Assembly (NCBI RefSeq): GCF_025352015.1
Contig: NZ_JANXUG010000008.1
Coordinates: forward strand, 1-51,737
Source: Flavobacterium sp.
GTDB lineage: Bacteria > Bacteroidota > Bacteroidia > Flavobacteriales > Flavobacteriaceae
Direction of reading: 5' to 3'
DNA: 51,737 nt
Notes under the pieces: model-generated
Databases searched by the model: none
Seen by the model: the letters and a program-made list of their open reading frames with translations, nothing else
What the model was told of the DNA's origin: nothing
Part shown: positions 9,831 to 19,245 of the stretch, piece after piece
Numbering within the stretch: position 1 is the first letter of the stretch
How the letters are laid out: the number at the start of each line of letters is the position of its first letter
Made by a program: the position numbers and the translations under genes

Positions 9831-9856
9831 TTGCATATAATAAAAAAATAAAACTA

Positions 9857-11011
9857 ATGAAAACCGCATTAATTACAGGAATAACAGGACAAGATGGAGC
9901 TTATTTAGCAGAATTATTACTCGAAAAAGGTTACATGGTTCACGGTATTAAAAGACGTTCATCGCTTTTCAATACCGATAGAATTGATCATTTATACCAA
10001 GATCCGCACGCTAAAGGAATTCGTCTAAAATTGCATTACGGCGATATGACTGACTCCATGAATATAACCCGAATTATTCAGGAAGTACAGCCCGATGAAA
10101 TTTATAATTTAGCAGCGATGTCGCACGTTAAAGTGAGTTTTGACACGCCAGAATATACCGCAAATGCTGATGGAATAGGAACTCTTCGGCTTTTAGAAGC
10201 GGTTCGTTTGCTGGGTTTACAAAATAAAACCAAGATTTATCAGGCATCAACTTCAGAATTATATGGTTTGGTGCAACAAGTACCGCAATCAGAATCGACG
10301 CCTTTTTATCCGCGTTCGCCTTATGCTGTCGCCAAAATTTATGCCTATTGGATCACCGTTAATTATAGAGAAGCCTACAATATGTTTGCTTGCAACGGAA
10401 TCTTATTCAATCACGAATCGCCTTTGCGTGGAGAAACTTTTGTTACCAGAAAAATTACACGTGCCGTTGCCAAAATTGCGCTGGGATTGCAGAGCGACTT
10501 GTTTATTGGAAATCTCGACGCACAGCGAGATTGGGGACATGCAAAAGATTATGTAGAAGCAATGTGGCGAATTCTGCAGCAAGACATAGCCGAAGATTAT
10601 GTTATAGCAACCGGTATAACAACCCGTGTTCGTGATTTTATAAAAATGGCTTTTCAGGAAGTTGGTTTTAAACTTAAATTTGAAGGAGAAGGCGTCAACG
10701 AAATTGGAATTTTAGAGTCAATAAATGCCGAAAAATATCAAGCAGCTTTAGGAAAAGAGTTTTCAACCAAACAATTCTCAATTCCTGCAATTGGCAGTAC
10801 AATTGTAAAAGTAGACCCAAGTTATTTCCGTCCAACCGAAGTAGATTTATTGATTGGCGACCCAACGAAATCGAAAACCAGATTAAGCTGGCAACCTAAG
10901 TATGACTTGAAAATGCTGATTGAAGAAATGGTTTCTTCAGATGTGAAATTGTTTCAAAGAGACATACATTTAGCCGAAGGCGGACACAAAATTTTGAGAC
11001 AGGCCGAGTAA
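9857..11011 (+). CDS. gmd: GDP-mannose 4,6-dehydratase
   Basis: Catalyses GDP-mannose to GDP-4-keto-6-deoxymannose, the step before Fcl. I choose ATG 9857 because [16 protein letters not shown] is the conserved Gmd N-terminus; an upstream in-frame ATG at 9785 would add 24 residues inside fcl. The protein is 384 residues. GITGQDG at 8-14 binds [18 protein letters not shown] holds the active-site Ser/Thr and Glu, [15 protein letters not shown] carries the Tyr/Lys pair, and [17 protein letters not shown] is diagnostic. It has the longer C-terminal region ([10 protein letters not shown]) common in Bacteroidota. It ends 15 bases before the next glycosyltransferase. Confidence 0.96.
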   Translation: MKTALITGITGQDGAYLAELLLEKGYMVHGIKRRSSLFNTDRIDHLYQDPHAKGIRLKLHYGDMTDSMNITRIIQEVQPDEIYNLAAMSHVKVSFDTPEYTANADGIGTLRLLEAVRLLGLQNKTKIYQASTSELYGLVQQVPQSESTPFYPRSPYAVAKIYAYWITVNYREAYNMFACNGILFNHESPLRGETFVTRKITRAVAKIALGLQSDLFIGNLDAQRDWGHAKDYVEAMWRILQQDIAEDYVIATGITTRVRDFIKMAFQEVGFKLKFEGEGVNEIGILESINAEKYQAALGKEFSTKQFSIPAIGSTIVKVDPSYFRPTEVDLLIGDPTKSKTRLSWQPKYDLKMLIEEMVSSDVKLFQRDIHLAEGGHKILRQAE

Positions 11012-11026
11012 AATTGACAGCATTCT

Positions 11027-12187
11027 ATGAATAAAATTGAGGATAGAAGGATAGTAGTCATTAATCAAGCGTCCAATTATCTTACTGTTGGTTTTTGCAA
11101 CGCTTTCGCTCAAAAGTTTGAAAATGTTGCCTTAATTACGGGAAGCATTCACATACAAGGAGAAGCGCTCCATCAAGATATTCAAGTGAAGTACATCAAC
11201 AAATGGATGGAACGTCCAGCTAGAAAAAAGTTTTTGTCCTATATCAAAGCATGTTTTAAAATTTATTGGCTTTTGATGACCAAATATAAAAAACACGAAG
11301 TATTTTTTGTTTCGATTCCGCCAATGGGTTATTTATTAAATCTTATGGTTTCCAACAAATTCAGTATGGTAGTTTGGGATGTTTATCCCGATGTTTTTAA
11401 GATTACCGGAATGAAGGAAACGCATCCAGTTTACAGAATTTGGGCATTATTAAACCGAAAATCTTTTAAGAAAGCATTACGACTTTTTACTATTGGCGAT
11501 AAAATGGCAGAACTATTAGAAATGTATGTCACAAAATCCAAAATAATCATTCAGCCCATTTGGTCTATTTTTCAGCAGAACGAGCGCGTTTTAAAAGATA
11601 AAAATCCGTTTGTAAAAGAACATAATTTACTAGATAAATTCATCGTTCAATATTCGGGAAACATTGGCTTAACACATAAAGTTGAGGTTGTAATTGAACT
11701 TGCAGAACTTTTAAAAAATAATAAAGACATTATTTTTCAGATAATTGGTCGTGGACCAAGAGTTCCAGCTTTGCAGAAAATGGTTGAAGATAAAAGCTTG
11801 CCCAACTGTACTTTTCTTCCGTTTCAAACCGACGAAATGTTCCCGTTTTCATTATCTGCTGCCGATTTAGGAATTGTTATTTTGGATGAATTGACTTCGA
11901 AAGGAAGCGTTCCCAGCAAATCCTATAATTTGATGAGTTATGGAATCCCGTCTCTTTACATTGCTGGTGAAGATTCAGAATTAAACACCTATGCGCACAA
12001 ATATAAAGCTGCCGAATGTTTTTCTGAAAAGGAGTTACGACTTGCCAAGGATTTTATTCTCGATTTGTGTCAAAACAAACAAAAATGGAATGCTATGTCC
12101 GCCAATGCCATTGCTACAGCCCAACTTTTCAAACGTGATAATGCCGATAAATTTGTTGCTAATTATTTGAATCCAATTCATGATTAA
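11027..12187 (+). CDS. Glycosyltransferase, WbuB-like GT4
   Basis: A 386-residue GT-B protein. VVINQASNYLTVGF opens the acceptor domain, VWDVYPDVFKITGM is a motif I associate with WbuB-type transferases of O-antigen loci, and the donor domain holds QYSGNIGLTHK, IIGRGPR and the KGSVPSKSYNLMSYGIP segment. WbuB-type enzymes often add an amino-deoxyhexose such as L-FucNAc; that specificity is only a possibility here. The stop overlaps the start of the deacetylase-like gene by 8 bases, which points to coupling. Confidence 0.86.
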   Translation: MNKIEDRRIVVINQASNYLTVGFCNAFAQKFENVALITGSIHIQGEALHQDIQVKYINKWMERPARKKFLSYIKACFKIYWLLMTKYKKHEVFFVSIPPMGYLLNLMVSNKFSMVVWDVYPDVFKITGMKETHPVYRIWALLNRKSFKKALRLFTIGDKMAELLEMYVTKSKIIIQPIWSIFQQNERVLKDKNPFVKEHNLLDKFIVQYSGNIGLTHKVEVVIELAELLKNNKDIIFQIIGRGPRVPALQKMVEDKSLPNCTFLPFQTDEMFPFSLSAADLGIVILDELTSKGSVPSKSYNLMSYGIPSLYIAGEDSELNTYAHKYKAAECFSEKELRLAKDFILDLCQNKQKWNAMSANAIATAQLFKRDNADKFVANYLNPIHD

Positions 12188-13322
12188 AAGCATAATATCT
12201 TTTATACTATCAAATTTAAAAAACAGCATTGGTTGGAAAACCCATCGTAAAATTGTTGTTTTTTCGGTTGATGATTATGGTAACGTCAGATTGAATTCAG
12301 CGGCAGCCAGAAAAAATATGGATGCTGCTGGAATGAAAATTTATTCTCGTTTTGATGCTTTAGATACTTTGGAAACCACACAAGATTTGGAACAACTTTT
12401 TACGGTATTGTCTTCTGTAAAAGATAAAAATGGCAAACATGCTATTTTCTCGGTATTTGCTTTGCCGTGCAACATTGATTTCGAAAAAATGGAAGCCGAT
12501 GAATTTCAACATTTTTATTTTGAAACCTTACCGAATACCTATAAAAAGCTAGCTATTCAGCAACCAGAAGCTTATACAGGAACTTGGGATTTATGGAAAG
12601 AAGGGATTGCTAAAGGATTTTTGAAACCACAATTTCACGGGAGAGAGCATCTGAATTTAAAGATTTTCAATGATAAATTAAAAAATCGTAATGTAGAATT
12701 ACTGACAGCATTGAGCAATAAGTCCTACACCAGTATTGCAGACGATGACTATCCAACTATGTCAGCAATGGCAGCACTAGACTTTTTGGATGTAAAAGAA
12801 AACGAGGATTTAAAACCAATGCTAAAGGAAGGATTGCAACTTTTTGAAGAAGTTTTTGGTTATCGGAGTAACTATTTTACACCGCCAGTTTTTAATATTC
12901 ATCACTCGTTATTTCAGACATTAAAAGATAACGGAATACAATTTTTAGATTTAGCTTTGCATCCTAAAGAACATCAGGGCTTTAATAAATATAAAAAGTC
13001 ATTAAATTACCTTGGAAAGAAAACAAAAGAAGGCTTATGTATTATGGTTAGAAATGTTGTTTTTGAACCAACGGAAGAACGTGGAATTGATTGGGTAAAT
13101 TTTACAATGAAGCAAATAGAAACTGCTTTTCGTTGGAATAAGCCAGCTATTATAAGTTCGCACCGTGTAAATTTTTGCGGACACATAGATAAAAAAAATC
13201 GTGAAAAAGGATTAGAGTCTTTGAAAAAATTATTACAACAAATTGTAAAGAAATGGCCGGAGGTCGAGTTTATGTCGGCTGATGAAATGGCAATGATTTT
13301 AAAAGATAAAAAAAATGTTTAA
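12180..13322 (+). CDS. Polysaccharide-deacetylase-like (NodB-fold) protein
   Basis: A 380-residue protein that I assign from motifs, not overall resemblance. FSVDDYG has an Asp-Asp pair at 31-32 like NodB motif 1, HGREH at 153-157 is an H-x3-H metal site like motif 2, GYRSNYFTPP near 227-236 resembles motif 3, and ISSHRVNF near 325 could supply the catalytic His. Such enzymes remove N- or O-acetyl groups with a divalent metal. No signal peptide is visible, so it probably acts on a cytoplasmic lipid-linked intermediate (inference). It overlaps the upstream glycosyltransferase by 8 bases and the downstream ATP-grasp gene by 8 bases, so the three are likely made together. Confidence 0.72.
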   Translation: MIKSIISFILSNLKNSIGWKTHRKIVVFSVDDYGNVRLNSAAARKNMDAAGMKIYSRFDALDTLETTQDLEQLFTVLSSVKDKNGKHAIFSVFALPCNIDFEKMEADEFQHFYFETLPNTYKKLAIQQPEAYTGTWDLWKEGIAKGFLKPQFHGREHLNLKIFNDKLKNRNVELLTALSNKSYTSIADDDYPTMSAMAALDFLDVKENEDLKPMLKEGLQLFEEVFGYRSNYFTPPVFNIHHSLFQTLKDNGIQFLDLALHPKEHQGFNKYKKSLNYLGKKTKEGLCIMVRNVVFEPTEERGIDWVNFTMKQIETAFRWNKPAIISSHRVNFCGHIDKKNREKGLESLKKLLQQIVKKWPEVEFMSADEMAMILKDKKNV

Positions 13323-14322
13323 ACGACTATTGTATTTAGGATATTATATTAAGAAAATGGACTGGAAGAAGTTAAACCTTTTTTTGAACCATGCTTCTAA
13401 ACTAACCAAAAAAAATAAAGTCAGTCTTTTGTCTGATGCTGTTTCCTGTGTTTTTAAATACAATATTTCCCTTTTGGAATATTTCCAATTCCGTTTTTTT
13501 GAGCTTGATGATACACAACGAAAAACATGGGCTGGAACGGGTTATATGTTCGAATATCAATTGAAAATGAATCCGAAAAATTCCCGTGATATTCTGGATG
13601 ATAAGACCAAATTTTATCGATTGTACAATGAGTATTTTGTTCATAATGTAGCAGATAGAAACGACTTGAAACAATATCCAGAAGTAACTCAAAAATTATT
13701 GAATAATTCATCGGGAAAACTTGTTTTTAAAGTTGCTGACGGCAGTTGTGGTATTGATGTTCAGATAGAAGTTGCCAAAAAATTTGACGAAAAAAGTATC
13801 ATTACTTTCATGGAAAACAACCATTTTGATTTGGTAGAAGAGTTTATTCAACAACATCCGGTTCTCAATAACTTATCACCTTCGGCGGTTAATACAGTTC
13901 GAATTTTTACACAATTGGACTATACTAATGAAGTGATTTTGTTAGGTTGTAGACTACGAATTTCAGTAAATTCTTCTGTTGATAATATGGCAGCAGGAAA
14001 CATGGCAGCACCAATTGACGAAATCACAGGAATTGTTCACGGAAAAGGAGTGTACAGCGACATCACAAAACCAGAAGAAAAATTTCATCCCGTTACAAAA
14101 GTTGAAATCGTCGGTTTGCAGATTCCATTTTGGAAGGAAGCAGTTGCTATGGTTACAAAAGCGGCTAAAAAATATCCTGAAAACAGGTCGATAGGTTGGG
14201 ATATTGTAATCACTGAAAATGGTCCAGGTTTTATTGAGGGCAATCACGATTGGTGTAAACTATTATGGCAGCTACCTGTTCAAAAGGGATTAAAATCAAA
14301 ATTAGAACCTTATTTTAAATAA
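13315..14322 (+). CDS. Sugar-transfer-associated ATP-grasp protein
   Basis: A 335-residue protein that fits the ATPgrasp_ST family, which is found next to sugar transferases in exopolysaccharide loci. VFKVADGSCGIDV at 137-149 is the nucleotide loop, NTVRIFTQ a core strand, and GWDIVITENGPGFIEGNHDW the metal-binding end. The family is thought to ligate an amino or acyl group to a sugar, but its reaction is not settled. As its name predicts, it lies directly before a PglC-like sugar transferase (1 base between stop and start). The N-terminal 80 residues are basic and aromatic-rich and may form a membrane-proximal or substrate domain. Confidence 0.84.
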   Translation: MFKRLLYLGYYIKKMDWKKLNLFLNHASKLTKKNKVSLLSDAVSCVFKYNISLLEYFQFRFFELDDTQRKTWAGTGYMFEYQLKMNPKNSRDILDDKTKFYRLYNEYFVHNVADRNDLKQYPEVTQKLLNNSSGKLVFKVADGSCGIDVQIEVAKKFDEKSIITFMENNHFDLVEEFIQQHPVLNNLSPSAVNTVRIFTQLDYTNEVILLGCRLRISVNSSVDNMAAGNMAAPIDEITGIVHGKGVYSDITKPEEKFHPVTKVEIVGLQIPFWKEAVAMVTKAAKKYPENRSIGWDIVITENGPGFIEGNHDWCKLLWQLPVQKGLKSKLEPYFK

Positions 14323-14323
14323 A

Positions 14324-14929
14324 ATGTATCGACTTTTTTTTAAGCGAATTTTAGATATTTTGATTTCAATAATAGTATTGTTAGTTACTGCTCCTATTAT
14401 ACTTATAGTGGTTTGTATTTTAGGATTTCAAAATAATTGGAATGTTTTTTTCTTTCAAGAAAGACCAGGATTTCACCAAAAAGCATTTAAAATTATCAAA
14501 TTCAAAACCATGACCGATTCTAAAGATGACAACGGAAATTTATTACACGATAATCGTAGGATAACCAGTGCAGGAAAAATTATCAGAAGATTATCCATAG
14601 ACGAATTGCCACAACTTTTAAACGTTCTTAAAGGCGATATGAGTTTAATAGGACCAAGACCACTTTTATTTAAATACATTCCGTTGTATTCTTCGAATCA
14701 GTTAAGACGACACGATGTTAGACCAGGAATAACAGGTTGGGCGCAAGTAAACGGAAGAAACTCAATTAGTTGGAAGCAGAAATTTGACTATGATATTTTT
14801 TATGTTGATAATCTTTCGATGATGATTGATATTAAAATTTTGTGGTTGACCTTCATAAAAGTGATTAGAACCGAAGGAGTAAATCAAAGTTTAGACCGAC
14901 CAATGCAACCGTTTAATGGAAATAATTAA
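14324..14929 (+). CDS. pglC: Initiating sugar-1-phosphate transferase, PglC/WcaJ C-terminal type (copy 1)
   Basis: A 201-residue monotopic phosphoglycosyltransferase. One N-terminal hydrophobic helix (residues 8-34) is followed by FFFQERPGFH, FKIIKFKTM, the catalytic Asp-Glu pair at 93-94 (SIDELPQ), LKGDMSLIGPRP and GITGWAQVNGR. The family transfers a sugar phosphate from UDP-sugar to undecaprenyl phosphate at the inner face of the membrane. Adjacent PglD/E/F genes make UDP-diNAc-bacillosamine the obvious substrate. This copy keeps the full GWAQVNGR segment that copy 2 lacks. Which of the two uses bacillosamine is not certain. Confidence 0.92.
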   Translation: MYRLFFKRILDILISIIVLLVTAPIILIVVCILGFQNNWNVFFFQERPGFHQKAFKIIKFKTMTDSKDDNGNLLHDNRRITSAGKIIRRLSIDELPQLLNVLKGDMSLIGPRPLLFKYIPLYSSNQLRRHDVRPGITGWAQVNGRNSISWKQKFDYDIFYVDNLSMMIDIKILWLTFIKVIRTEGVNQSLDRPMQPFNGNN

Positions 14930-14935
14930 AAAGAT

Positions 14936-15568
14936 ATGATGCAAAAACTACTCATAATTGGTGCGGGAAGTGTTGGTAAATTTATTGCTTACAATATCAA
15001 TCATTTTACCCAATCGTTTGAAATCATCGGCTTTTTAGATGATGATGTTTCAAAACACGGTACCGTTATCGCAGACTTTCTTGTTATAGGTTCAGTAGAT
15101 AAATTGCCCGAGTATTCTGGAAAAGATATTGCTATAGTTTGGGGCATAGCTTTTCCAACTATTAAAAAAAAATTATTCAATCGATATCAAAATTTATCAT
15201 TTAGCTTTCCTAATTTTATTTCAAAAAACGCTTGGGTTTCCGAAAAAGTTATTTTTGGACAAGGAAGTATTGTTTATCCTGGAGCTGCCATTAATTACGA
15301 AACGGTTATTGATGATTTTGTTGTAATTAATATGAATTGTAGTTTAGGTCATAATTGTTTTGTAAAATCTTTTTCATCCCTAGCACCAGGTGTAAATCTT
15401 GGGGGAAATACAACTATTGGGGATTGTGTTGAGTTAGGTATTGGCGCCTCAACTATTCAAGGGGTTGTTATCAACGATGATGCTATTATTGGCGGACAAG
15501 CCATGGTAGTTTCCTCGGTTTCTAAAGCTGATAGGGTGGTTGGAATTCCTGCAAAAAGTATAAAATGA
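14936..15568 (+). CDS. pglD: PglD-like N-acetyltransferase (left-handed beta-helix)
   Basis: A 210-residue protein with an N-terminal Rossmann-like UDP-sugar-binding domain (LLIIGAGSVGKF, then FLDDD near 33-37) and a C-terminal hexapeptide-repeat helix. His139 in NCSLGHNCF lines up with the catalytic base of the PglD family. PglD acetylates the 4-amino group of UDP-4-amino-4,6-dideoxy-GlcNAc with acetyl-CoA to give UDP-diNAc-bacillosamine. It lies between two PglC-like genes and overlaps the second by 4 bases (ATGA). A tandem ATG at 14936 and 14939 makes the first residue uncertain by one codon. A second protein of equal length occurs at 48794. Confidence 0.92.
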   Translation: MMQKLLIIGAGSVGKFIAYNINHFTQSFEIIGFLDDDVSKHGTVIADFLVIGSVDKLPEYSGKDIAIVWGIAFPTIKKKLFNRYQNLSFSFPNFISKNAWVSEKVIFGQGSIVYPGAAINYETVIDDFVVINMNCSLGHNCFVKSFSSLAPGVNLGGNTTIGDCVELGIGASTIQGVVINDDAIIGGQAMVVSSVSKADRVVGIPAKSIK

Positions 15569-16122
15569 ATGCCATAAGTAAAAGATGCTTCGACCTTATG
15601 GCTTCGATTGCAGCATTGATTATATTTTCGCCTTTCTTGGTAATTTCATGGTTGATTTTGATGATAGATACACAATCGAATGGGTTTTTTTTTCAAGAAC
15701 GAATTGGTCAGTACGGAAAATTGTTTACAATTTATAAACTAAAAACCATGCATCCTAAAACTGGTATTATTACCAAAACAGGTCTTTTTTTCAGGAAATA
15801 TAAATTAGATGAACTACCTCAATTTTTAAATGTTTTAAAAGGTGATATGAGCATCGTTGGTCCTAGACCAGATATCGAAGGATACTACGATAAGCTCACT
15901 GGAGAGGCCAGAAAATTATTGGAGTTAAAACCAGGAATAACTAGTCTTGCTTCTATAAAATATTATAATGAGGAAGAAATATTAGAGCATCAAGACGATG
16001 CTTTAAACTATAATAACACAATCATCTTTCCAGATAAAGTACAGATGAATTTGAATTATTACTACAATCAAAATTTTCTATTGGATATGAGAATTATTAT
16101 TAAAACAATTTTTAAAAGATAA
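15565..16122 (+). CDS. Initiating sugar-1-phosphate transferase, PglC-like (copy 2)
   Basis: A 185-residue second monotopic phosphoglycosyltransferase. It has an N-terminal hydrophobic helix (about 10-34), FFFQERIGQYG, the Asp-Glu pair at 82-83 (LDELPQ) and LKGDMSIVGPRPD. The GWAQVNGR segment of typical family members is replaced by ITSLASIKYYNEEE, and the loop between the KTM motif and the catalytic pair is shorter than in copy 1. The catalytic residues are kept, so it should be active, perhaps with a different UDP-sugar. It overlaps pglD by 4 bases and lies 10 bases before pglE, so it may be the true bacillosamine transferase of the set. Confidence 0.88.
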   Translation: MNAISKRCFDLMASIAALIIFSPFLVISWLILMIDTQSNGFFFQERIGQYGKLFTIYKLKTMHPKTGIITKTGLFFRKYKLDELPQFLNVLKGDMSIVGPRPDIEGYYDKLTGEARKLLELKPGITSLASIKYYNEEEILEHQDDALNYNNTIIFPDKVQMNLNYYYNQNFLLDMRIIIKTIFKR

Positions 16123-16132
16123 TTATTAGATA

Positions 16133-17278
16133 ATGAATGACTCTAAAATTTGGCTTTCCTCTCCACATATGGGCGGAAAAGAGCAGCATTTTGTAAAAGA
16201 AGCTTTTGATACGAATTGGGTGGCGCCATTGGGACCAAACGTTACTGGTTTTGAAAAAGATTTAGAAGTATTTTTAAATGATGATGCCTGCGTAGCAGCG
16301 TTAAGTTCTGGAACAGCAGCAATTCATTTAGGGTTGGTTTTATTTGGAGTGCAAGCTGGCGATGAGGTTATTTGTCAAAGTTTTACTTTTTCGGCTTCTG
16401 CTAATCCGATTTTGTATCTTAATGCAACACCAATTTTTATTGACAGCGAATTAGAAACTTGGAATATGTGTCCAATTGCTCTCGAAGAAGCTATTGTTGA
16501 CCGATTAAAAAAAGGAAAAAAACCAAAAGCAATTATTCCAGTTCATTTGTACGGAATGCCCTTTAAAGTAGATGAAATAAGAGTTATAGCTTCAAAATAT
16601 GAAATCCCAATTCTTGAAGATAGCGCAGAAGCTTTGGGAAGTACTTATAAAGGTAGAAAATGTGGAACTTTTGGGGATATTGGGGTTTTATCTTTCAATG
16701 GAAATAAAATTATTACAACTTCTGGCGGAGGAGCATTGGTTACGCATTCAAAAAAAATGAAAGAAAAAGCAGTTTTTTTAGCCACACAGGCTAGAGATGC
16801 TGCGCCACATTATCAACATTCAGAAATTGGTTATAACTACAGATTGAGTAATATATGCGCAGGAATTGGACGAGGACAGATGGAAATTTTAGAAAAACAT
16901 ATGAACTTGAGACGCCAAATTAACCGATTTTATATCGAAATTTTTCAAGGCATAAAAGGAGTAACAGTGTTTCAAGAACCTAGCTCTAATTATTTTTCAA
17001 ATCATTGGCTAACGTGTATAACGATAGATAATAATGTGATTGGGGCAACAACAGAAGATTTAAGAATAGCACTTGAGAACGTAAATATTGAATCTAGACC
17101 ACTATGGAAACCAATGCATTTACAACCTATATTTGAAAATTATCCTTATTATGGTGGGAAAAATGCGCAACAACTTTTTGAAAACGGTTTATGTTTACCG
17201 TCAGGTTCAAATTTGACAGTATCTGATAAAAAAAGAATTTACGATGCACTTCAAAGTTTTTTTAGTATAAATTTGTAA
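16133..17278 (+). CDS. pglE: PLP-dependent UDP-4-keto-sugar aminotransferase
   Basis: A 381-residue DegT/DnrJ/EryC1 aminotransferase. The start KIWLSSPHMGGKE is very typical of PglE/LegC-type enzymes. The PLP lysine is K192 in SFNGNKIITTSGGG, with the EDSAEALGS Asp at about 163 and SSGTAAIH binding the phosphate. It should transfer an amino group from glutamate to the UDP-4-keto-6-deoxy-GlcNAc made by PglF. It lies between pglC copy 2 (10 bases) and pglF (16 bases), which supports this role. The LegC-type role in a legionaminate route uses the same reaction. Confidence 0.93.
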   Translation: MNDSKIWLSSPHMGGKEQHFVKEAFDTNWVAPLGPNVTGFEKDLEVFLNDDACVAALSSGTAAIHLGLVLFGVQAGDEVICQSFTFSASANPILYLNATPIFIDSELETWNMCPIALEEAIVDRLKKGKKPKAIIPVHLYGMPFKVDEIRVIASKYEIPILEDSAEALGSTYKGRKCGTFGDIGVLSFNGNKIITTSGGGALVTHSKKMKEKAVFLATQARDAAPHYQHSEIGYNYRLSNICAGIGRGQMEILEKHMNLRRQINRFYIEIFQGIKGVTVFQEPSSNYFSNHWLTCITIDNNVIGATTEDLRIALENVNIESRPLWKPMHLQPIFENYPYYGGKNAQQLFENGLCLPSGSNLTVSDKKRIYDALQSFFSINL

Positions 17279-17294
17279 AAATCTGTCTTTTACT

Positions 17295-19244
17295 ATGCGT
17301 GATTTTGTTTTTAAATTTTTGAGAAAAATCATTTCTACAAAAAGATTTCAAAATATTGGATATTTACCAAGGTGGATAATTTTTACCATTGACGTTTTTA
17401 TTGTTTTGATAGCTTGTTTGATTACTCAAATTATAATTCACAGTTTAAATGTGAAACTCTATCCAACGCTGAATGTATATATACAATATGCTATCGTTAT
17501 ACTAGTAAATGCAATATCATTTATTTTTTTTAAAACGTATAGCGGTATCATAAGACACTCAACATTTATAGATGGTGTAAAACTTCTGGTAGCTACCACA
17601 ACGTCGTATTTAGGATTAATGATTGTTAATTATTCCTTACAAATTTTTCGAAAAGATAGATTACTCTTATCAACCGGTTTATTTATAACTTATGTTATTT
17701 CTTTTTTATTACTATTTCTTTTCAGAATATTAGTCAAAAATATTTTTGAAACTTATTTGCAAATATCAGATACAAATCAACTAGTAAAAGCGGTAATATA
17801 TGGAGCTGATGCTAATGCAATTTCAGTTGCTAATGCCTTGAAAACCGAAAAACCATCCCGATTTAATGTAATAGCTTTTGTAAATAAATTCAAGCAGGAT
17901 AAAACAAATAAAAGTATATTGAATTTGCCAATAATTAATCAAACAAAAGGAATACATGTAATTTTAAAATCGGTAAATGCAGAAGCATTGATTATTGCTG
18001 AAAAAAGTCTGACAAAGGAAGAAACAATAAAACTTGTTGAAGAATGTTTAGAATATAATTTTAAAGTTTTTACGGTACCGTTAATAACAAACTGGGAAGA
18101 CCAAAATCAGATTTCAAATCAACTAAAGAATTTCGCCATTGAAGATTTATTAGAAAGAGAACCTATAGTTCTAGATGATAATAAAATTTCCAATCAAATC
18201 AAAGGCAAAATAGTTATGATTACTGGTGGTGCAGGTTCTATAGGAAGCGAAATTGTTAGACAAGTTATTAATTTTAGTCCAAACAAAATAATTATTTTAG
18301 ATCAAGCCGAATCTCCCTTACACAGTTTGCAACTTGAAATTTCGGAACAATCAAACGATATAAAAATTATAACAGTTCTTGCAGATATTAAAGATTATGA
18401 TGCACTTGAAATGGTTTTTGAAAAGTTTAAACCTGATTTTGTTTATCATGCTGCGGCATATAAACATGTACCTTTGATTGAAGAGAATCCATCTCAAGCC
18501 ATTTTTACAAACGTAATTGGTACCAAAAACCTTGCTGATTTATCCAAAAAGTATTTGGTAGAAAAATTTGTAATGGTTTCAACAGATAAAGCTGTCAATC
18601 CGAGTAGCGTAATGGGCGCAAGCAAACGTATTGCTGAAAAATATGTACAATCGTTGCATTATCATCTTGTAAATACTACTCAAAAAAACGCTACTAAATT
18701 TATTACTACAAGATTTGGGAATGTGTTAGGTTCCAATGGTTCTATAGTTCCTTTGTTTACCAAACAAATACAAGAAGGTGGACCAATTACTATAACTCAT
18801 CCTGAAATTATAAGATATTTTATGACTATTCCAGAGGCTTGTCAGCTTGTACTTGAAGCAGGTGCAATGGGTAATGGTGGTGAGATTTTTATTTTTGATA
18901 TGGGGAAACCCGTAAAAATTATAGATTTTGCCAAGAAGATGATTCGATTAGCAGGATTTATCCCAGATAAAGACATTAACATCAAAATCATTGGGCTACG
19001 ACCTGGAGAAAAATTATATGAAGAATTATTAAATGATTCTTCAAAAACATTACCCACATACAATAACAAAATAATGATTTCACAAGATATTTGTGATGAT
19101 TTTGAGGACGTTAAAGATTTAGTAGCAGAATTGATAAATATAACAAAAAAATACTCAAACCTTGAGGTTGTTGCCCAAATGAAAAAAATTGTTCCAGAAT
19201 TTAAGAGTATGAATTCAGAATATCAAATTCTTGATATAAAATAG
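17295..19244 (+). CDS. pglF: Membrane UDP-GlcNAc 4,6-dehydratase (PglF/WbpM/CapD family)
   Basis: A 649-residue protein with four N-terminal membrane helices (about 27-47, 63-80, 99-116 and 125-147), a CoA-binding-like Rossmann domain from about 163 and the dehydratase domain from about 303. TGGAGSIGSE at 310-319 binds NAD. VSTDKAVNPSSVMGASKR at about 428-445 carries the Met-x3-Lys pair in place of Tyr-x3-Lys, the mark of this family. It converts UDP-GlcNAc to the 4-keto-6-deoxy sugar used by PglE. It is the last gene of the block; a 145-base gap with a candidate promoter follows. Confidence 0.95.
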   Translation: MRDFVFKFLRKIISTKRFQNIGYLPRWIIFTIDVFIVLIACLITQIIIHSLNVKLYPTLNVYIQYAIVILVNAISFIFFKTYSGIIRHSTFIDGVKLLVATTTSYLGLMIVNYSLQIFRKDRLLLSTGLFITYVISFLLLFLFRILVKNIFETYLQISDTNQLVKAVIYGADANAISVANALKTEKPSRFNVIAFVNKFKQDKTNKSILNLPIINQTKGIHVILKSVNAEALIIAEKSLTKEETIKLVEECLEYNFKVFTVPLITNWEDQNQISNQLKNFAIEDLLEREPIVLDDNKISNQIKGKIVMITGGAGSIGSEIVRQVINFSPNKIIILDQAESPLHSLQLEISEQSNDIKIITVLADIKDYDALEMVFEKFKPDFVYHAAAYKHVPLIEENPSQAIFTNVIGTKNLADLSKKYLVEKFVMVSTDKAVNPSSVMGASKRIAEKYVQSLHYHLVNTTQKNATKFITTRFGNVLGSNGSIVPLFTKQIQEGGPITITHPEIIRYFMTIPEACQLVLEAGAMGNGGEIFIFDMGKPVKIIDFAKKMIRLAGFIPDKDINIKIIGLRPGEKLYEELLNDSSKTLPTYNNKIMISQDICDDFEDVKDLVAELINITKKYSNLEVVAQMKKIVPEFKSMNSEYQILDIK

Positions 19245-19245
19245 G

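Noticed and set aside
9785..9856. Longer N-terminus for Gmd from ATG 9785
   Set aside because: The added 24 residues lie over the end of fcl and do not resemble Gmd; the conserved start [14 protein letters not shown] begins at 9857.
10263..10635. Two overlapping plus-strand frames inside gmd
   Set aside because: They are out-of-frame readings of a conserved Gmd region, with a composition unlike real proteins.
17295..19244. Wzx or Wzy candidate among the membrane proteins
   Set aside because: The four helices of this protein belong to the PglF dehydratase; no protein in the window shows 10-14 helices of a flippase or polymerase, apart from the incomplete protein at the right edge.
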